From Streptococcus sp. k-402 (GTDB lineage Bacteria; Bacillota; Bacilli; Lactobacillales; Streptococcaceae), in NCBI RefSeq assembly GCF_013277515.1, contig NZ_VMNB01000002.1, positions 55,003 to 119,002 of the forward strand: a stretch of 64,000 nt of DNA, read 5' to 3'. The notes under the pieces were generated by a model that saw nothing but the letters and a program-made list of their open reading frames with translations, had not been told where the DNA came from and ran no database searches. A program made the translations under genes and the position numbers. Of this stretch, positions 46,101 to 56,760 are shown piece by piece. Position 1 is the first letter of the stretch, and every line of letters begins with the position of its first letter.

Positions 46101-49027
46101 GCGATTATTTAACTGGAACTAAAGGAAACTTGACCAAATCTGTTGCCAAAGGAATGATTAATGTAGTTACGCCAGTACAAACTGGAGCGTTTGCAAGTAA
46201 GACATGGCCTTTTGGTACAGTAAAAGATAATGTTAGTTATGTAAAAGTGAAAAATGCAGAAATGTTATTTGGTTCAAATGATATTGATGATGATTATGCA
46301 CATCCACAAATTGATAAATTATACAGTGTAGCTGGATATAGTGAAGGTAAAAAGTCATACACTAAATATCCTAATAAACAAATTAAATTAACAAAAGAAG
46401 AAGCTGATGAAAAAGTAGCTAGCTATAATATTACTGCTAATACTTTTGAAAGCGAAAAATCACTAGTGGCTACATTAAACGCAACAGTGTCTCAAAATTC
46501 TGCTTATGATCAAATCCAAGATTATAACGATGAATATAAATTAGCATATAAGAATTTTGAAAAATTACAACCATTCTATAATAAAGAATATATTGTACAT
46601 CAAGCTAATAAATTGGATAAAGCACATAACTTAAATACGAAAGAAGTTCTTTCTGTAACACCAATGCATGATACAGAATTCGTTACAAATTTAGAAGAAG
46701 TGAATAAAATTATGATTCACTATGCGGATGGAACAAAAGAATACTTAAATCTATCTGGCAGTACAGAAGGATTAAGTAATGTTAAAGAATACACTGTAAC
46801 AGATTTAGGAGTTAAATATACATTAAATATTGTTCAAAAAAATTATGATGGTTTAGTGAATGGAATTGTTTCAAAATTAAGTCCGATTGAATTACAATCA
46901 GATGTTATTTATAAACACTTTAACCGACCGGGAGCAGGAAGATTTGATGCGGTGAAAAATCTTTACTTAGAAGAAAGCTTTGATTATGTGAAGAATAACT
47001 TAACAGAACTAGTGACTAAGTTAGTTCAAAACGAAAATCATCAATTAAATGATTCACTAGTAGCACAACAAATGATTTTAGATAAAGTTGAAAAGAATAA
47101 AGCCGCTTTAATTCTTGGATTAACGTATCTAAATCGTTATTACGGAGTAAAATTTGGAGAAGTAAATATTAAAGAATTAATGTTATTCAAACCAGATTTC
47201 TATGGTAAAAATATAGATGTATTAGATCGATTGATTGAAATTGGCTCTAAAGAGAACAATCTTAAAGGTCATCGTACACATGATGCATTCCGTGAAGTTT
47301 TGAGTGCTTCTACTCGCTCGGGTAACTTAATTGACTTCTTAAAATACAATATGGAACTTTTAACTTCAGATAAAAATATAAATGATTGGTTTATTCATGC
47401 GACTGAAGGTAAAGTATACGTTGTTGAAAAACAATCTCGTGAAGAAGGTCTTAAAAATGCTAAATATAGAGCATTTGATAATCTATCCAAAGGATATCAT
47501 CAGAAGATGATTCTTCCACTTTTAAATCTAAAGCAAACACAAGCATTCCTGATTTCTACGTATAACACAATTTCATTTGGTACAGCTAATAAATACAATA
47601 CGACACTTGGAAATTTCAAAGATAAAATTGATTTGGCGGCAAATAGGCATCTTAACTATCTTGATTTCTGGTACCGACTTGCAAATGAGAATGTTAAGAA
47701 TTTATTGGCAAAAGAGATTGTTACTCCTGTTTGGGAAGGATACCAAGTTTGGGGACATGATTGGGGTAAATGGATGGATAAATATGGTAAGTTTGAAGAT
47801 GGTAAAGGTATTTATGCTCCAACCCGTGAACTTTATGGCCCTGTAGGTGAGCATTACGGTCCTAATGGGGCTGTTGCCGGAGCCTATGCAACTTATTATG
47901 ATGATAAGAATGATAATCGTGCAAAAGTTGTATTTGTTATGTCTGATATGATTAGCGAGTATGGATCCTCAGCATTTACACATGAAACTACTCACATAAA
48001 TGACCGCGTAGTTTATTATGGAGGGTACACACACCGAGAAGGTACATTCTTAGAAGCCTTCGCACAAGGTATGCTTCAATCACCTGCTACTCAAGGTCAC
48101 CAAGGTGAGTATGGTGCTTTAGGACTAAATATGGCTTTTGAACGTGAAAACGATGGAAATCAATGGTATAATTATAACCCTAATAATCTTAAATCACGTA
48201 AAGAAATTGACCACTATATGAAGAACTATAATGAGGCACTGATGATGTTAGATTATCTTGAAGCTGATGCAGTTATTGGGAAACTTAATGGTGATAATAG
48301 TAAATGGTTTAAGAAAGTTGATAAGAAAATGCGTCATACTGATGGTGATAATAAACATCTAGTTGGACCTAACCAATGGGATGAAGTGCGTGACTTAAGC
48401 GAACAAGAAAAAGCACTTGAGTTGAATAATATTAATGATTTAGTTAACAATAACTTTATTACAAAACATGGTGCTCCAGGTAACGGGGTGTATCGTCCTG
48501 AAGATTTTAGATCTGCATACGTTAACGTTAATATGATGACCGGTATCTACGGTGGTAATACTAGTGATGGTGCTCCGGGAGCCCTATCATTCAAACACAA
48601 TGCTTTCCGTATGTGGGGTTACTTCGGATATGAAAATGGATTTATTGGATATGTTTCCAATAAATATAAAGGTGAAGCGAAAAAGGATGGTGAAAACAAT
48701 TTAAGTGATAAATTTATTATTAAGAAAGTATCTAAAAATGTATACAACACACTTGAGGATTGGAAGCAACATTGGTTCCAAGAAATTAAAGATAAAGCTA
48801 ATAATGGATTCACTGCCATTGAAATTAATGGTGAAACGATTACAAGTTATGACAGATTGAAGACTCTATTCAGTACTGCTGTTGAAAAAGATTTAGCTGA
48901 ATTGAACGATTCTAAAGTAGAGCGTAAATATAGAAATACTGTAGGCTTGAAAGAGAAAGTCTTCAAACAACTCTTGTACAAATCCGACGGTTTCTCTGGG
49001 AATCTCTTCAATGAATCACAGGCATAG
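43118..49027 (+). CDS. zmpB: ZmpB-like zinc metalloprotease, peptidase family M26
   Basis: I prefer GTG 43118 (AAAGGAG ends 6 bases upstream) over ATG 43112, which abuts that site; the product is then 1969 residues. It has a YSIRK-type signal ([19 protein letters not shown]) and, unusually, an N-terminal sorting motif LPQTG (residues 73-77) followed by two hydrophobic segments, as in M26 proteases. An acidic, proline-rich region (about 170-435), two G5 domains (about 440-605) and a GLUG-like segment (about 860-995) precede the protease domain with H1622-E-x-x-H1626 and E1646. It is surface-exposed. Known relatives cut IgA1 or other host glycoproteins; the substrate here is unproven. Confidence 0.95.
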   Translation: MFKKDRFSIRKIKGVVGSVFLGSLLMAPSVVDAATYHYVDKEVISQEAKDLIQTGKPDGNEVVYGLVYQKDQLPQTGTEASVLTAFGLLTVGSLLLIYKRKKIASVFLVGAMGLVVLPSAGAVDPVATLAPASREGVVEMEGYRYVGYLSGDILKTLGLDTVLEEASAKPGEVTVVEVKTPQSATNQEQARPENQAVETEEAPKEEAPKTEESPKEEPKSEVTPTDETLPKVEEEKEVSAEPAPVEEVSGVVESKTDEQAPVKSESQPSDKQAEEPNVEPPVEQPKVPEQPVQPTQPEQPRIPKDSSQPEDPKEDRGAEETPKQEDTQPEVVETKDEAANQPVEEPKVETPAVEKQTEPKVEQAGEPVAPSEDEKAPVSPEKQPEASEEEKVSEETPKPVEVSRETKAEETVEPTEETKTAKGTQEEGKEGQAPVQEVNPEYKVTAGTVEKSTESELDFTTEVVPDDTKYVDEEVVERQGSKGVQLTKTTYETVEGVETDKVLSTTTEVKTPAVSKVVKKGTKPVEGTTIETREEAIPFATKTEDDDTLKRGTTTVAQEGVNGKKQITETYKTIRGEKTNEAPTVEEKVILQPQDKIIKQGTKGLEKPTLQWANTEKDVLKKSATASYTLTKPAGVEIKSIKLALKDKDGQLVKEVTVAENKLNATLDKLKYYQGYTLSTTMVYDRGEGEETEKLEDKQIQLDLKKVEIKDIRRTDLIKYDQETETNESRLKSIPEDKSKYYLKVTSHDQKSTLLAVKNIEEVTVDGKQMYKVTATADNLVGRQKDQTFESEYTHYIEKSVAANGNVYYDFEDLVSAMQKDPAGEYRLGQSMSARNASANGKSYITSEFTGKLLSEDGKRYAITELERPLFNVIKNATIKNINFEDVDIDRKNDDGVATIANTMNGTSVIEDVKITGSVIGRNNVAGVVNNMNDGTRIENVAFIGKLHANGSMLGGIADKNYRGIVTRTYVDAILTGNNVRASSLIPYVEYGMVGDYLTGTKGNLTKSVAKGMINVVTPVQTGAFASKTWPFGTVKDNVSYVKVKNAEMLFGSNDIDDDYAHPQIDKLYSVAGYSEGKKSYTKYPNKQIKLTKEEADEKVASYNITANTFESEKSLVATLNATVSQNSAYDQIQDYNDEYKLAYKNFEKLQPFYNKEYIVHQANKLDKAHNLNTKEVLSVTPMHDTEFVTNLEEVNKIMIHYADGTKEYLNLSGSTEGLSNVKEYTVTDLGVKYTLNIVQKNYDGLVNGIVSKLSPIELQSDVIYKHFNRPGAGRFDAVKNLYLEESFDYVKNNLTELVTKLVQNENHQLNDSLVAQQMILDKVEKNKAALILGLTYLNRYYGVKFGEVNIKELMLFKPDFYGKNIDVLDRLIEIGSKENNLKGHRTHDAFREVLSASTRSGNLIDFLKYNMELLTSDKNINDWFIHATEGKVYVVEKQSREEGLKNAKYRAFDNLSKGYHQKMILPLLNLKQTQAFLISTYNTISFGTANKYNTTLGNFKDKIDLAANRHLNYLDFWYRLANENVKNLLAKEIVTPVWEGYQVWGHDWGKWMDKYGKFEDGKGIYAPTRELYGPVGEHYGPNGAVAGAYATYYDDKNDNRAKVVFVMSDMISEYGSSAFTHETTHINDRVVYYGGYTHREGTFLEAFAQGMLQSPATQGHQGEYGALGLNMAFERENDGNQWYNYNPNNLKSRKEIDHYMKNYNEALMMLDYLEADAVIGKLNGDNSKWFKKVDKKMRHTDGDNKHLVGPNQWDEVRDLSEQEKALELNNINDLVNNNFITKHGAPGNGVYRPEDFRSAYVNVNMMTGIYGGNTSDGAPGALSFKHNAFRMWGYFGYENGFIGYVSNKYKGEAKKDGENNLSDKFIIKKVSKNVYNTLEDWKQHWFQEIKDKANNGFTAIEINGETITSYDRLKTLFSTAVEKDLAELNDSKVERKYRNTVGLKEKVFKQLLYKSDGFSGNLFNESQA

Positions 49028-49059
49028 TGCTAACAAAATCATTACAAAGGTGGATCAGC

Positions 49060-49089
49060 TTGGCTGTATCTGCCTTTTTATGCTATACT
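49060..49089 (+). promoter_or_regulatory. pabB promoter, predicting a leaderless mRNA
   Basis: TTGGCT (49060-49065), an 18-base spacer and extended -10 TGC-TATACT (49084-49089) lie 6 bases before the ATG. Confidence 0.7.
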
Positions 49090-49095
49090 TAAGGT

Positions 49096-50808
49096 ATGCA
49101 TAGAAAAACAGTGATTGATTTTAGGGCTTTAGGGGAGAGATACACCTTTACCCAGCCTATCAAAGAGTTGAAAACCAGAGATTTAACAGAAGTAACAGCC
49201 TTGTTAGCACAAGTGGAAAGATACCAAGAGCAGGGCTATTATGTGGTGGGCTATGTCAGCTATGAGGCTGCACCTGCTTTTGAGGAGAAATTAGCAGTTC
49301 ACAAGGCTCCCCTGATGGGAGAGTACCTGCTATATTTTACCGTTCATGATAGGGTAGAAACTTCCCCTATTCCTCTGACTTATGATGAGGTTGATTTGCC
49401 TTCTGATTGGCAGGAAGTAACGTCTGCAGAGAAATATGAAAAGGCTATTGCCCAGATACATCATCATTTGCGACAGGGAGACACCTATCAAGTCAACTAC
49501 ACCGTCCAACTCAAGCAAAAGTTAAGTGCCAATCCTTTTGCCATTTACAATCGCATGGTGGTAGAGCAGGAGGCGGGCTACAATGCCTATGTGGAACATG
49601 ACGAGATGGCAGTGATTTCCATGAGTCCAGAGCTCTTTTTTGAGCAAAATGACCGCGAATTGACTACGCGACCAATGAAGGGAACGACTCAGCGTGGGGT
49701 AACTGACCAAGAAGACTTAGGGCAGGCCAGTTGGTTGGAACAGGACCCCAAAAATCGTTCTGAAAACATGATGATTGTGGACCTCTTGCGCAATGACATG
49801 AACCGTCTGTCTGAGGTCGGAAGTGAGCATGTAGAACGTCTGTGCCAAGTGGAGCAGTATTCTACTGTTTGGCAGATGACTTCGACCATCAAGAGTCGGT
49901 TGCGACCAGATGTGGACTTGGTTTCCATTTTTCGCTCTCTCTTTCCTTGTGGATCCATCACAGGAGCTCCGAAAATTGCGACTATGGAGATTATAAAGGA
50001 CTTAGAACCACAACCGCGTGGAGTCTACTGTGGAACGATTGGTCTCTTGCTTCCAAATGGACGACGGATTTTTAATGTGGCCATTCGTACCATTCAACTT
50101 CACAAAGGTCAAGCCATTTATGGAGTTGGCGGAGGGATTACATGGGATAGCACATGGGAATCTGAATACCGAGAGGTTCATCAAAAGGCAGCAGTTCTCT
50201 ATCGTAAACAAGCTCGTTTTCAGCTGATTACTACTGGGAAAATCAGCCAGAAGAACTTGCTGTTTGAAGAACAACATTTGGAAAGACTCCAAAAAGCTAG
50301 TCGCTATTTTGCCTTTCCTTTGGATTCAGAAGACTTGAGACACAAGATTGAGGAAGAGTGTCAGGATTGTGACATTGATCAAGATTACCGCTTGCGAATT
50401 AGCCTTAGCAAGTCTGGAAAGATAGAGGTCGATCGTCAAGTATTAACACCCCTCAGTCCAACCTTCTGCTATGCACAACTCTGCCTTCAGGAAGCTGATT
50501 TGAATCAATCCTTTACCTATTTTAAAACCACTCACCGACCGCATTTGACTCTAGGGAAACAGGAAATCATTTACCATAATGTAAAAGGAGAACTGCTTGA
50601 AACCTCTATCGGAAATTTAGTTCTGAAAATCGCTGGAAAACTCTACACACCGCCTATTGAACTTGGAATCTTGCCAGGAATTTACCGTCAGTATTTACTA
50701 GAAACAGGACAGGTAGAAGAGAAAGTCTTGACCTTGGCAGATTTAGCCCAAGCAGAAGCTATTTACGGCTGTAATGCAGTGAGAGGCTTGTATGAACTAA
50801 GCCTTTAG
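49096..50808 (+). CDS. pabB: Aminodeoxychorismate synthase component I fused to aminodeoxychorismate lyase
   Basis: The 570-residue bifunctional protein has a chorismate-binding domain (residues 1 to about 370, with PMKGTTQRG, RSENMMIVDLLRND and GSITGAPK) and a C-terminal class IV PLP domain with the probable PLP lysine in FKTTHR and ELLETSIGNLVL. It converts chorismate to 4-aminobenzoate for folate. The glutaminase subunit PabA is not encoded here. The start is leaderless-like. The small gene that follows is a remnant. Confidence 0.9.
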   Translation: MHRKTVIDFRALGERYTFTQPIKELKTRDLTEVTALLAQVERYQEQGYYVVGYVSYEAAPAFEEKLAVHKAPLMGEYLLYFTVHDRVETSPIPLTYDEVDLPSDWQEVTSAEKYEKAIAQIHHHLRQGDTYQVNYTVQLKQKLSANPFAIYNRMVVEQEAGYNAYVEHDEMAVISMSPELFFEQNDRELTTRPMKGTTQRGVTDQEDLGQASWLEQDPKNRSENMMIVDLLRNDMNRLSEVGSEHVERLCQVEQYSTVWQMTSTIKSRLRPDVDLVSIFRSLFPCGSITGAPKIATMEIIKDLEPQPRGVYCGTIGLLLPNGRRIFNVAIRTIQLHKGQAIYGVGGGITWDSTWESEYREVHQKAAVLYRKQARFQLITTGKISQKNLLFEEQHLERLQKASRYFAFPLDSEDLRHKIEEECQDCDIDQDYRLRISLSKSGKIEVDRQVLTPLSPTFCYAQLCLQEADLNQSFTYFKTTHRPHLTLGKQEIIYHNVKGELLETSIGNLVLKIAGKLYTPPIELGILPGIYRQYLLETGQVEEKVLTLADLAQAEAIYGCNAVRGLYELSL

Positions 50809-50817
50809 GAGAACTAG

Positions 50818-50925
50818 ATGAAACTGATATTTTTACACGGTCTAGGGCAGTCAGCAGAGAGTTGGAAAGAAGTTCGGAATCAATTGAAGGATAAGCCCAC
50901 AGAGACTCTTGAATTGCTGAAATAA
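50818..50925 (+). pseudogene. Remnant of an alpha/beta-hydrolase gene
   Basis: A 35-codon frame with GGAG upstream begins MKLIFLHGLGQSAESW, the start of alpha/beta-hydrolases (the HG oxyanion motif), then runs into an unrelated end and stops. No nucleophile elbow (GxSxG) or the rest of the fold follows. It is a truncated 5' fragment left after a deletion, translated in the pabB operon if at all. Confidence 0.75.
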
Positions 50926-50974
50926 GTTTGATAAAATAATAGTGAAATCGATAACATCGTTAGAGGAGAAACAA

Positions 50975-51667
50975 ATGAACAAACGTCTATTTTTTAAAAT
51001 GAGTTTGGCGACGTTGTCAGTTTTAGCTTTGTTTTCACAACCAGTTTTAGCAGAAGAAAACATCCATTTTTCTAGCTGTAAGGAAGCTTGGGCTAATGGC
51101 TATTCAGATCTTCATGAGGGAGACCCTGGTTATTCTGCCAAGTTAGACCGTGATCATGATGGTGTGGCTTGCGAATTGGGAAATGCCTCTAAGGGCGCCT
51201 TTAAATCAAAACAAGCAACTGTGGCTCAAACTGATACAAGTTCAGCAACAACAAGTGGTTGGGTTAAGCAGGACGGCGCTTGGTACTACTTTGATGGAAA
51301 TGGAAATCCAGTGAAAAATGCTTGGCAGGGAAGCTATTACCTGAAAGCAGACGGGAAAATGGCCCAGAGCGAATGGATTTATGATTCTTCCTATCAAGCT
51401 TGGTATTACTTGAAATCAGATGGTTCTTATGCAAAGAATGCATGGCAAGGAGCTTACTACCTTAAGTCAAACGGTAAAATGTCACAAGGTGAGTGGGTTT
51501 ATGACTCTTCTTACCAAGCCTGGTATTACTTGAAATCAGATGGTTCTTATGCTCGCAATGCATGGCAAGGAAACTACTATTTGAAATCAGATGGCAAAAT
51601 GGCTAAGAATGAGCGAGTTGATGATGGACGTTACTACGTAGATGCTTCAGGTCTCTGGAAACCATAA
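50975..51667 (+). CDS. Choline-binding surface protein with Excalibur domain
   Basis: ATG 50975 follows AGAGGAG and gives 230 residues. A signal peptide (LATLSVLALFSQPVLA) precedes an Excalibur calcium-binding domain (CKEAWANGY ... LDRDHDGVACE) and a C-terminal run of choline-binding repeats (GWVKQDGAWYYFDGNG, then two copies of YQAWYYLKSDGSYA). The repeats should hold it on choline-bearing teichoic acids without covalent anchoring. The last repeat is degenerate (NERVDDGRYYVDASG). A homologue precedes glucokinase in pneumococcus. The function of the Excalibur part is unknown. Confidence 0.9.
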   Translation: MNKRLFFKMSLATLSVLALFSQPVLAEENIHFSSCKEAWANGYSDLHEGDPGYSAKLDRDHDGVACELGNASKGAFKSKQATVAQTDTSSATTSGWVKQDGAWYYFDGNGNPVKNAWQGSYYLKADGKMAQSEWIYDSSYQAWYYLKSDGSYAKNAWQGAYYLKSNGKMSQGEWVYDSSYQAWYYLKSDGSYARNAWQGNYYLKSDGKMAKNERVDDGRYYVDASGLWKP

Positions 51668-51701
51668 ATCAGATAAAATTTAGAAAGTTAATGCAAACCT
51701 T

Positions 51702-51715
51702 TGCATAAGTAAATG
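51702..51715. promoter_or_regulatory. Candidate CcpA operator (cre) upstream of glucokinase
   Basis: TGCAAACCTTTGCA lies inside a perfect 7-2-7 dyad (51701-51716). It matches 12 of 14 positions of the cre consensus TGWAARCGYTWNCA and overlaps the -35 region of the extended -10 promoter TGT-TATACT (51721-51729). Confidence 0.55.
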
Positions 51716-51777
51716 AATTTTGTTATACTAGTGCTGTAAGCATTTTCAACTATTATACAATGAAAAAGGAGAATATG

Positions 51778-52737
51778 ATGAGTCAAAAGATTATTGGGAT
51801 TGACCTTGGTGGAACTTCTATCAAATTTGCAATCTTAACAACAGCAGGAGAAATCCAAGAAAAATGGTCTATCAAAACTAACATTTTGGATGAGGGAAGT
51901 CATATCGTAGATGATATGATTGAGTCTATTCAACACCGTTTGGACTTGCTTGGATTGGCAGCAGCAGACTTTCAAGGTATTGGAATGGGGTCACCAGGTG
52001 TTGTTGACCGTGAAAAAGGAACTGTTATTGGTGCCTACAATTTGAACTGGAAAACCCTTCAACCAATCAAAGAAAAAATTGAGAAAGCCTTGGGTATTCC
52101 ATTCTTCATCGATAATGATGCCAACGTAGCAGCTCTTGGTGAGCGTTGGATGGGGGCTGGTGATAACCAACCAGACGTTGTCTTTATGACACTCGGTACT
52201 GGTGTTGGTGGCGGTATTGTCGCTGAAGGCAAATTGCTTCACGGTGTTGCTGGTGCAGCAGGTGAGCTTGGCCACATCACTGTTGACTTTGATCAACCAA
52301 TCGCATGTACTTGCGGTAAGAAAGGTTGCCTTGAGACAGTTGCTTCAGCAACAGGTATTGTCAATTTGACTCGTCGCTATGCCGATGAATACGAAGGCGA
52401 TGCAGTCTTGAAACGCTTGATTGATAACGGAGAAGAAGTAACTGCTAAGACTGTCTTTGACCTTGCAAAAGAAGGAGACGACCTTGCTTTGATTGTTTAC
52501 CGTAACTTCTCACGTTACTTGGGAATCGCTTGTGCTAACATTGGCTCAATCCTAAACCCATCAACAATCGTAATTGGTGGTGGAGTATCAGCTGCGGGAG
52601 AATTCCTTCTACAAGGTGTTCAAAAAGTTTACGACGAAAATAGTTTCCCACAAGTACGCACATCCACTAAATTAGCTCTTGCAACTCTAGGAAATGACGC
52701 TGGAGTTATCGGAGCAGCATCACTTGTATTGCAATAA
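51778..52737 (+). CDS. gki: Glucokinase (ROK family)
   Basis: The start ATG 51778 (MSQKIIGIDLGGTSIKFA) has AAGGAG 6 bases upstream and gives the usual 319 residues. ROK features are the ATP motif DLGGTSIK, GLGTGVGGG-like TLGTGVGGGIV, and the zinc motif GHITVDF ... CTCGKKGCLE. It phosphorylates glucose released inside the cell. The cre-like dyad before the gene suggests catabolite control. The locus is used in pneumococcal sequence typing. Confidence 0.96.
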   Translation: MSQKIIGIDLGGTSIKFAILTTAGEIQEKWSIKTNILDEGSHIVDDMIESIQHRLDLLGLAAADFQGIGMGSPGVVDREKGTVIGAYNLNWKTLQPIKEKIEKALGIPFFIDNDANVAALGERWMGAGDNQPDVVFMTLGTGVGGGIVAEGKLLHGVAGAAGELGHITVDFDQPIACTCGKKGCLETVASATGIVNLTRRYADEYEGDAVLKRLIDNGEEVTAKTVFDLAKEGDDLALIVYRNFSRYLGIACANIGSILNPSTIVIGGGVSAAGEFLLQGVQKVYDENSFPQVRTSTKLALATLGNDAGVIGAASLVLQ

Positions 52738-52746
52738 GATAATGAG

Positions 52747-52794
52747 AGAGGAAAAATGCTAACCTAGAGTTAGTAATGTTCCTCTTTTCTTTTT
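52747..52794 (+). terminator. Terminator of glucokinase
   Basis: Outer stem agaggaa / ttcctct (52747-52753, 52779-52785) and inner stem ctaac / gttag, followed by a long T-rich tract. Confidence 0.85.
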
Positions 52795-52833
52795 TATGCT
52801 ATACTAGTTAGGAAATAAATGAGGTGAGAGTAA

Positions 52834-53673
52834 ATGACAAAAGCAGATACGATTTTTAAAGAGAATATTGAACGCATTCTAAAGGAAGGTGTTTTCTCAG
52901 AGCAGGCTCGTCCTAAGTACAAGGATGGGACTGTTGCCAACTCCAAGTATGTAACGGGTGCATTTGCCGAGTATGATTTGGCTAAGGGCGAATTTCCCAT
53001 CACAACCTTGCGTCCCATTGCAATTAAATCCGCCATCAAGGAAGTACTTTGGATTTACCAAGACCAGTCTAATAGCCTAGAAGTGCTTAATGATAAGTAC
53101 AATGTTCACTATTGGAATGACTGGGAAGTGGGAGATACAGGAACCATTGGTGAGCGCTATGGTGCAGTTGTTAAGAAACACGATATCATCAACAAGCTTC
53201 TCAAACAGTTAGAAGCTAACCCTTGGAACCGCCGCAATATTATCTCTCTCTGGGATTATCAAGCTTTTGAGGAGACAGATGGGCTACTCCCATGCGCCTT
53301 TCAGACCATGTTTGATGTCCGCCGTGTAGATGGGGAAATCTATTTTGATGCAACCTTGACTCAGCGTTCTAACGATATGCTGGTGGCCCACCACATCAAT
53401 GCTATGCAGTATGTGGCTCTTCAAATGATGATTGCCAAGCATTTTGGCTGGAAGGTTGGGAAGTTCTTCTATTTCATCAACAACCTCCATATCTATGACA
53501 ATCAATTTGAACAAGCTCAGGAATTGCTTCGTCGTGAGCCGTCAAACTGCCAACCTCGCTTGGTTTTAAATGTTCCTGATGGGACTAGTTTCTTTGATAT
53601 TAAAGCAGAAGATTTTGAGTTGGTGGATTATGACCCTGTCAAGCCACAGTTGAAGTTTGACCTAGCTATTTAA
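52834..53673 (+). CDS. thyA: Thymidylate synthase
   Basis: The 279-residue enzyme has the nucleophile in [13 protein letters not shown], the folate- and dUMP-binding [17 protein letters not shown] and the C-terminal DFELVDYDP. It methylates dUMP to dTMP with methylene-tetrahydrofolate. GAGGTGAG precedes the ATG, and an extended -10 (TGC-TATACT, 52797-52805) follows the gki terminator. Confidence 0.97.
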   Translation: MTKADTIFKENIERILKEGVFSEQARPKYKDGTVANSKYVTGAFAEYDLAKGEFPITTLRPIAIKSAIKEVLWIYQDQSNSLEVLNDKYNVHYWNDWEVGDTGTIGERYGAVVKKHDIINKLLKQLEANPWNRRNIISLWDYQAFEETDGLLPCAFQTMFDVRRVDGEIYFDATLTQRSNDMLVAHHINAMQYVALQMMIAKHFGWKVGKFFYFINNLHIYDNQFEQAQELLRREPSNCQPRLVLNVPDGTSFFDIKAEDFELVDYDPVKPQLKFDLAI

Positions 53674-53683
53674 AAGAATAGAA

Positions 53684-53724
53684 AAAAGAAGTTGAGACAA
53701 TAAATCCCAACTTCTTTTGTTTTT
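53684..53724. terminator. Bidirectional terminator between thyA and the DUF3042 gene
   Basis: An 11-base stem aaaagaagttg / caacttctttt (53684-53694, 53708-53718) with T tracts on both strands, between convergent genes. Confidence 0.92.
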
Positions 53725-53894
53725 TAACGTGATACGCGGCGACGAGCTGCTTTTTTACGGTTTTCTTCGATGAAAGCTGCTTTTTGCTCTTCTGGTTCGA
53801 TTACTTTCTTTTTAAATGCGTATACTGCACCTGCAACGGCAGCGACAGTTCCTGCGACACCTGTTACAAGACCTTTAGCGAATCCTTTAGCCAT
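53724..53894 (-). CDS. Small DUF3042-family protein
   Basis: A 56-codon gene on the minus strand with AGGAGG upstream of ATG 53894. The product, starting MAKGFAKGLVTGVAG, has a glycine/alanine-rich hydrophobic helix (residues 8-27) followed by a basic tail (KKAARRRVSR). This matches my memory of DUF3042, a short membrane-associated family of Lactobacillales with unknown function. Convergent with thyA, and divergent from miaA. Confidence 0.88.
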   Translation of the reverse strand: MAKGFAKGLVTGVAGTVAAVAGAVYAFKKKVIEPEEQKAAFIEENRKKAARRRVSR

Positions 53895-54014
53895 GAGTCT
53901 TCCTCCTTTATATTCTCAATCAGCCAGCCTCCTCAAGAGGTCACATTTTTCTGACTGACCTTTTTGTGTTATAATAATAGTAACGAAAAAATGGGAATTT
54001 TTCAAGGAAAAAAG

Positions 54015-54899
54015 ATGAAAACAAAAATAATTGTGATTGTTGGACCGACTGCTGTTGGAAAAACAGCCCTTGCCATTGAAGTGGCCAAGCGTTTTAATGG
54101 CGAAGTGGTTAGTGGAGATAGCCAGCAAGTCTATCGAGAACTTGATATTGGGACGGCTAAGGCTAGTCCAGAAGAGCAGGCAGCTGTTCCCCATCATTTA
54201 ATCGATGTTAGAGAGGTAACCGAGTCTTACTCGGCTTTTGATTTTGTTTCAGAAGCTAAGATGGCTATTGAGGATATTCACAGCCGTGGCAAGCTAGCCA
54301 TTATAGCCGGTGGGACTGGGCTTTATATCCAGAGCTTGCTAGAAGGTTATCACCTGGGTGGGGAGACTCCCCATGAGGAGATTTTGGACTATCGAGCTAG
54401 TTTGGAGCCATATTCAGATGAGGAATTAGCTCATCTGGTGGCGCAAGCAGGTCTTGAGATTCCCCAGTTTAATCGTCGTCGTGCTATGCGTGCCTTGGAA
54501 ATTGCTCATTTTGGTCAGGATTTGGAAAATCAAGAGAGTCTATATGAACCGCTGATTATCTGCTTGGATGATGAGCGCAGTCAATTATATGAACGAATCA
54601 ATCATCGAGTGGATTTGATGTTTGAGGCTGGGCTTTTGGATGAGGCCAAGTGGCTTTTTGACCATTACCCTGATGTGCAGGCTGCTAAAGGTATTGGCTA
54701 TAAGGAACTCTTTCCTTATTTCCGTGGAGAGCAGACCTTGGAGGAAGCTAGTGAGAGTCTCAAACAGGCGACCCGCCGTTTTGCCAAGCGTCAGTTGACC
54801 TGGTTCCGTAATCGTATGCAGGTCACCTTTTATCAGATTGGAGAAGCTGGTGTGCAAGACCGCATTTTAAGCCAGATAGAGGAGTTTTTAGATGATTGA
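54015..54899 (+). CDS. miaA: tRNA dimethylallyltransferase
   Basis: The start ATG 54015 ([17 protein letters not shown]) follows AAGGA and gives the expected 294 residues; the upstream extension lacks a ribosome site. Motifs are the P-loop [28 protein letters not shown] and the C-terminal [14 protein letters not shown]. It adds an isopentenyl group to A37 of tRNAs reading U-initial codons. It overlaps hflX by 8 bases, a common bacterial arrangement. Promoter: extended -10 TGT-TATAAT (53967-53975). Confidence 0.96.
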   Translation: MKTKIIVIVGPTAVGKTALAIEVAKRFNGEVVSGDSQQVYRELDIGTAKASPEEQAAVPHHLIDVREVTESYSAFDFVSEAKMAIEDIHSRGKLAIIAGGTGLYIQSLLEGYHLGGETPHEEILDYRASLEPYSDEELAHLVAQAGLEIPQFNRRRAMRALEIAHFGQDLENQESLYEPLIICLDDERSQLYERINHRVDLMFEAGLLDEAKWLFDHYPDVQAAKGIGYKELFPYFRGEQTLEEASESLKQATRRFAKRQLTWFRNRMQVTFYQIGEAGVQDRILSQIEEFLDD

Positions 54900-56130
54900 A
54901 ACGGAGAAAAAAGAGGAACGGGTTCTGCTGATTGGTGTAGAATTGCAGGGCATGGACAATTTTGACCTCTCCATGGAAGAATTGGCCAGTCTAGCTAAGA
55001 CAGCTGGGGCAGTTGTTGTAGATAGCTACAGACAAAAACGTGAAAAATATGATTCCAAGACCTTCGTCGGCTCTGGTAAGTTGGAAGAAATTGCGCTCAT
55101 GGTGGATGCAGAAGAAATTACCACTGTCATTGTCAACAACCGTTTAACTCCACGGCAAAATGTCAATTTAGAAGAAGTTCTGGGTGTCAAGGTCATTGAC
55201 CGTATGCAGTTGATTTTGGATATCTTTGCCATGCGAGCTCGAAGCCATGAAGGGAAGCTCCAAGTCCACCTAGCTCAGCTCAAATATCTCTTGCCTCGCT
55301 TGGTTGGTCAGGGAATTATGCTCAGCCGTCAGGCAGGGGGAATTGGTTCCCGTGGTCCTGGTGAAAGTCAGCTCGAACTGAACCGTCGGAGTGTTCGCAA
55401 TCAAATCACGGATATCGAGCGTCAGCTCAAGGTGGTTGAGAAAAATCGGGCGACTGTCAGAGAAAAACGTCTGGAGTCTAGCACCTTTAAGATTGGTCTG
55501 ATTGGTTACACCAATGCAGGGAAGTCAACTATCATGAACACCTTGACCAGTAAGACCCAGTATGAGGCTGACGAGCTCTTTGCGACTCTGGATGCGACGA
55601 CTAAGAGTATCCATCTGGGGGGCAATCTCCAAGTAACTTTGACTGATACTGTGGGCTTTATCCAAGATTTGCCGACAGAGTTGGTGTCCAGTTTCAAGTC
55701 AACCTTGGAAGAAAGCAAGCATGTAGACCTTCTGGTTCATGTTATCGATGCCAGCAATCCTTACCATGAAGAGCATGAAAAAACGGTCCTTTCCATCATG
55801 AAAGACTTGGACATGGAGGATATTCCTCGCCTGACCCTTTATAATAAAGCGGATTTGGTGGAGGATTTTACACCTACTCAGACGCCTTATTCCCTGATTT
55901 CTGCCAAGTCTGAGGATAGTCGTGAGAACTTGCAGGCACTATTTTTAGAGAAAATCAAGGAGATTTTTGAGAGATTTACCTTGCGCGTGTCTTTTTCAAA
56001 GTCCTACAAGATTCACGATTTAGAAAGTGTTGCGATTCTTGAAGAACGCGATTATCAGGAGGACGGCGAAGTAATTACAGGCTACATTTCCGAGAAAAAT
56101 AAATGGAGGTTAGAGGAATTTTATGACTGA
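54892..56130 (+). CDS. hflX: GTPase HflX
   Basis: The 412-residue GTPase has an N-terminal HflX domain with the glycine-rich linker [18 protein letters not shown], then a G domain: G1 [10 protein letters not shown]3 DTVGF, G4 NKAD. HflX splits stalled or heat-damaged 70S ribosomes. It overlaps the gene before and the gene after by 8 bases each. Confidence 0.96.
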   Translation: MIETEKKEERVLLIGVELQGMDNFDLSMEELASLAKTAGAVVVDSYRQKREKYDSKTFVGSGKLEEIALMVDAEEITTVIVNNRLTPRQNVNLEEVLGVKVIDRMQLILDIFAMRARSHEGKLQVHLAQLKYLLPRLVGQGIMLSRQAGGIGSRGPGESQLELNRRSVRNQITDIERQLKVVEKNRATVREKRLESSTFKIGLIGYTNAGKSTIMNTLTSKTQYEADELFATLDATTKSIHLGGNLQVTLTDTVGFIQDLPTELVSSFKSTLEESKHVDLLVHVIDASNPYHEEHEKTVLSIMKDLDMEDIPRLTLYNKADLVEDFTPTQTPYSLISAKSEDSRENLQALFLEKIKEIFERFTLRVSFSKSYKIHDLESVAILEERDYQEDGEVITGYISEKNKWRLEEFYD

Positions 56131-56746
56131 TATTAAAACGTTGGCTCTAAAATATGGGGGCTATACAAGTCTGGATAAGGTCTATCTGGATCAGCTTCTA
56201 GCTGGCAAGACAGAGCAGGAGCAGTTGGCACTGATCACCCCTCCGCCAAGTGTGGTCAATGCCTACTTTGCAGAGCTATACCAGAAAAAGAGTCCTGAGA
56301 CTGCGACGAATTATTTTGCAGAAGTCAGTCAGGAACTGAATCTCTACAATGCTGAACCTAGTTTCACTCTTGAAAACAAACCTTTTATTCGCCTTAACCT
56401 GTCTGGTAAATCCTTTGGTTTTTGCTATGAGAGTGAGGGTCTGGGTCGGATTTTCTCTGAAAATGAAAAGGTAATCTCAGATGACTTGCTTTTTGAAATT
56501 GCGCAAATTTTCCCCCATCAACTGGTCTTTGAGGAGTCTGGCAAGATTTACATGAAGGCTGTTGGAGATGAGGAAGTTGTTAGCATGGAGAGTCTAACAG
56601 CTTTGACTGATTTGGAAAGCTTGGCTGATGGTCGCAAGCGTCTTAAAGGATACAGCCAAGAGGAGCTATTACAAGAAGCTACTGCTTTTTCTGGCAAGCG
56701 CTATTTCCGATCGGAAAACCGCACAGCCATGTTATATATTGATTAA
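56123..56746 (+). CDS. Conserved streptococcal protein of the hflX-rnz operon
   Basis: The 207-residue soluble protein begins [23 protein letters not shown]. No transmembrane segment or catalytic motif is visible. Recognisable patches are [15 protein letters not shown] and [18 protein letters not shown] at the C-terminus. Databases have at times named such proteins after metabolic enzymes, but nothing here supports this. Coupling to hflX by an 8-base overlap suggests a link with RNA or ribosome care; this is inference. Confidence 0.72.
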   Translation: MTDIKTLALKYGGYTSLDKVYLDQLLAGKTEQEQLALITPPPSVVNAYFAELYQKKSPETATNYFAEVSQELNLYNAEPSFTLENKPFIRLNLSGKSFGFCYESEGLGRIFSENEKVISDDLLFEIAQIFPHQLVFEESGKIYMKAVGDEEVVSMESLTALTDLESLADGRKRLKGYSQEELLQEATAFSGKRYFRSENRTAMLYID

Positions 56747-56760
56747 TTAGGAAGTATCGA

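Noticed and set aside
53770..53958. Plus-strand ORF of 62 codons opposite the DUF3042 gene
   Set aside because: Antisense to a gene with a strong ribosome site and convergent terminator; no start signals of its own.
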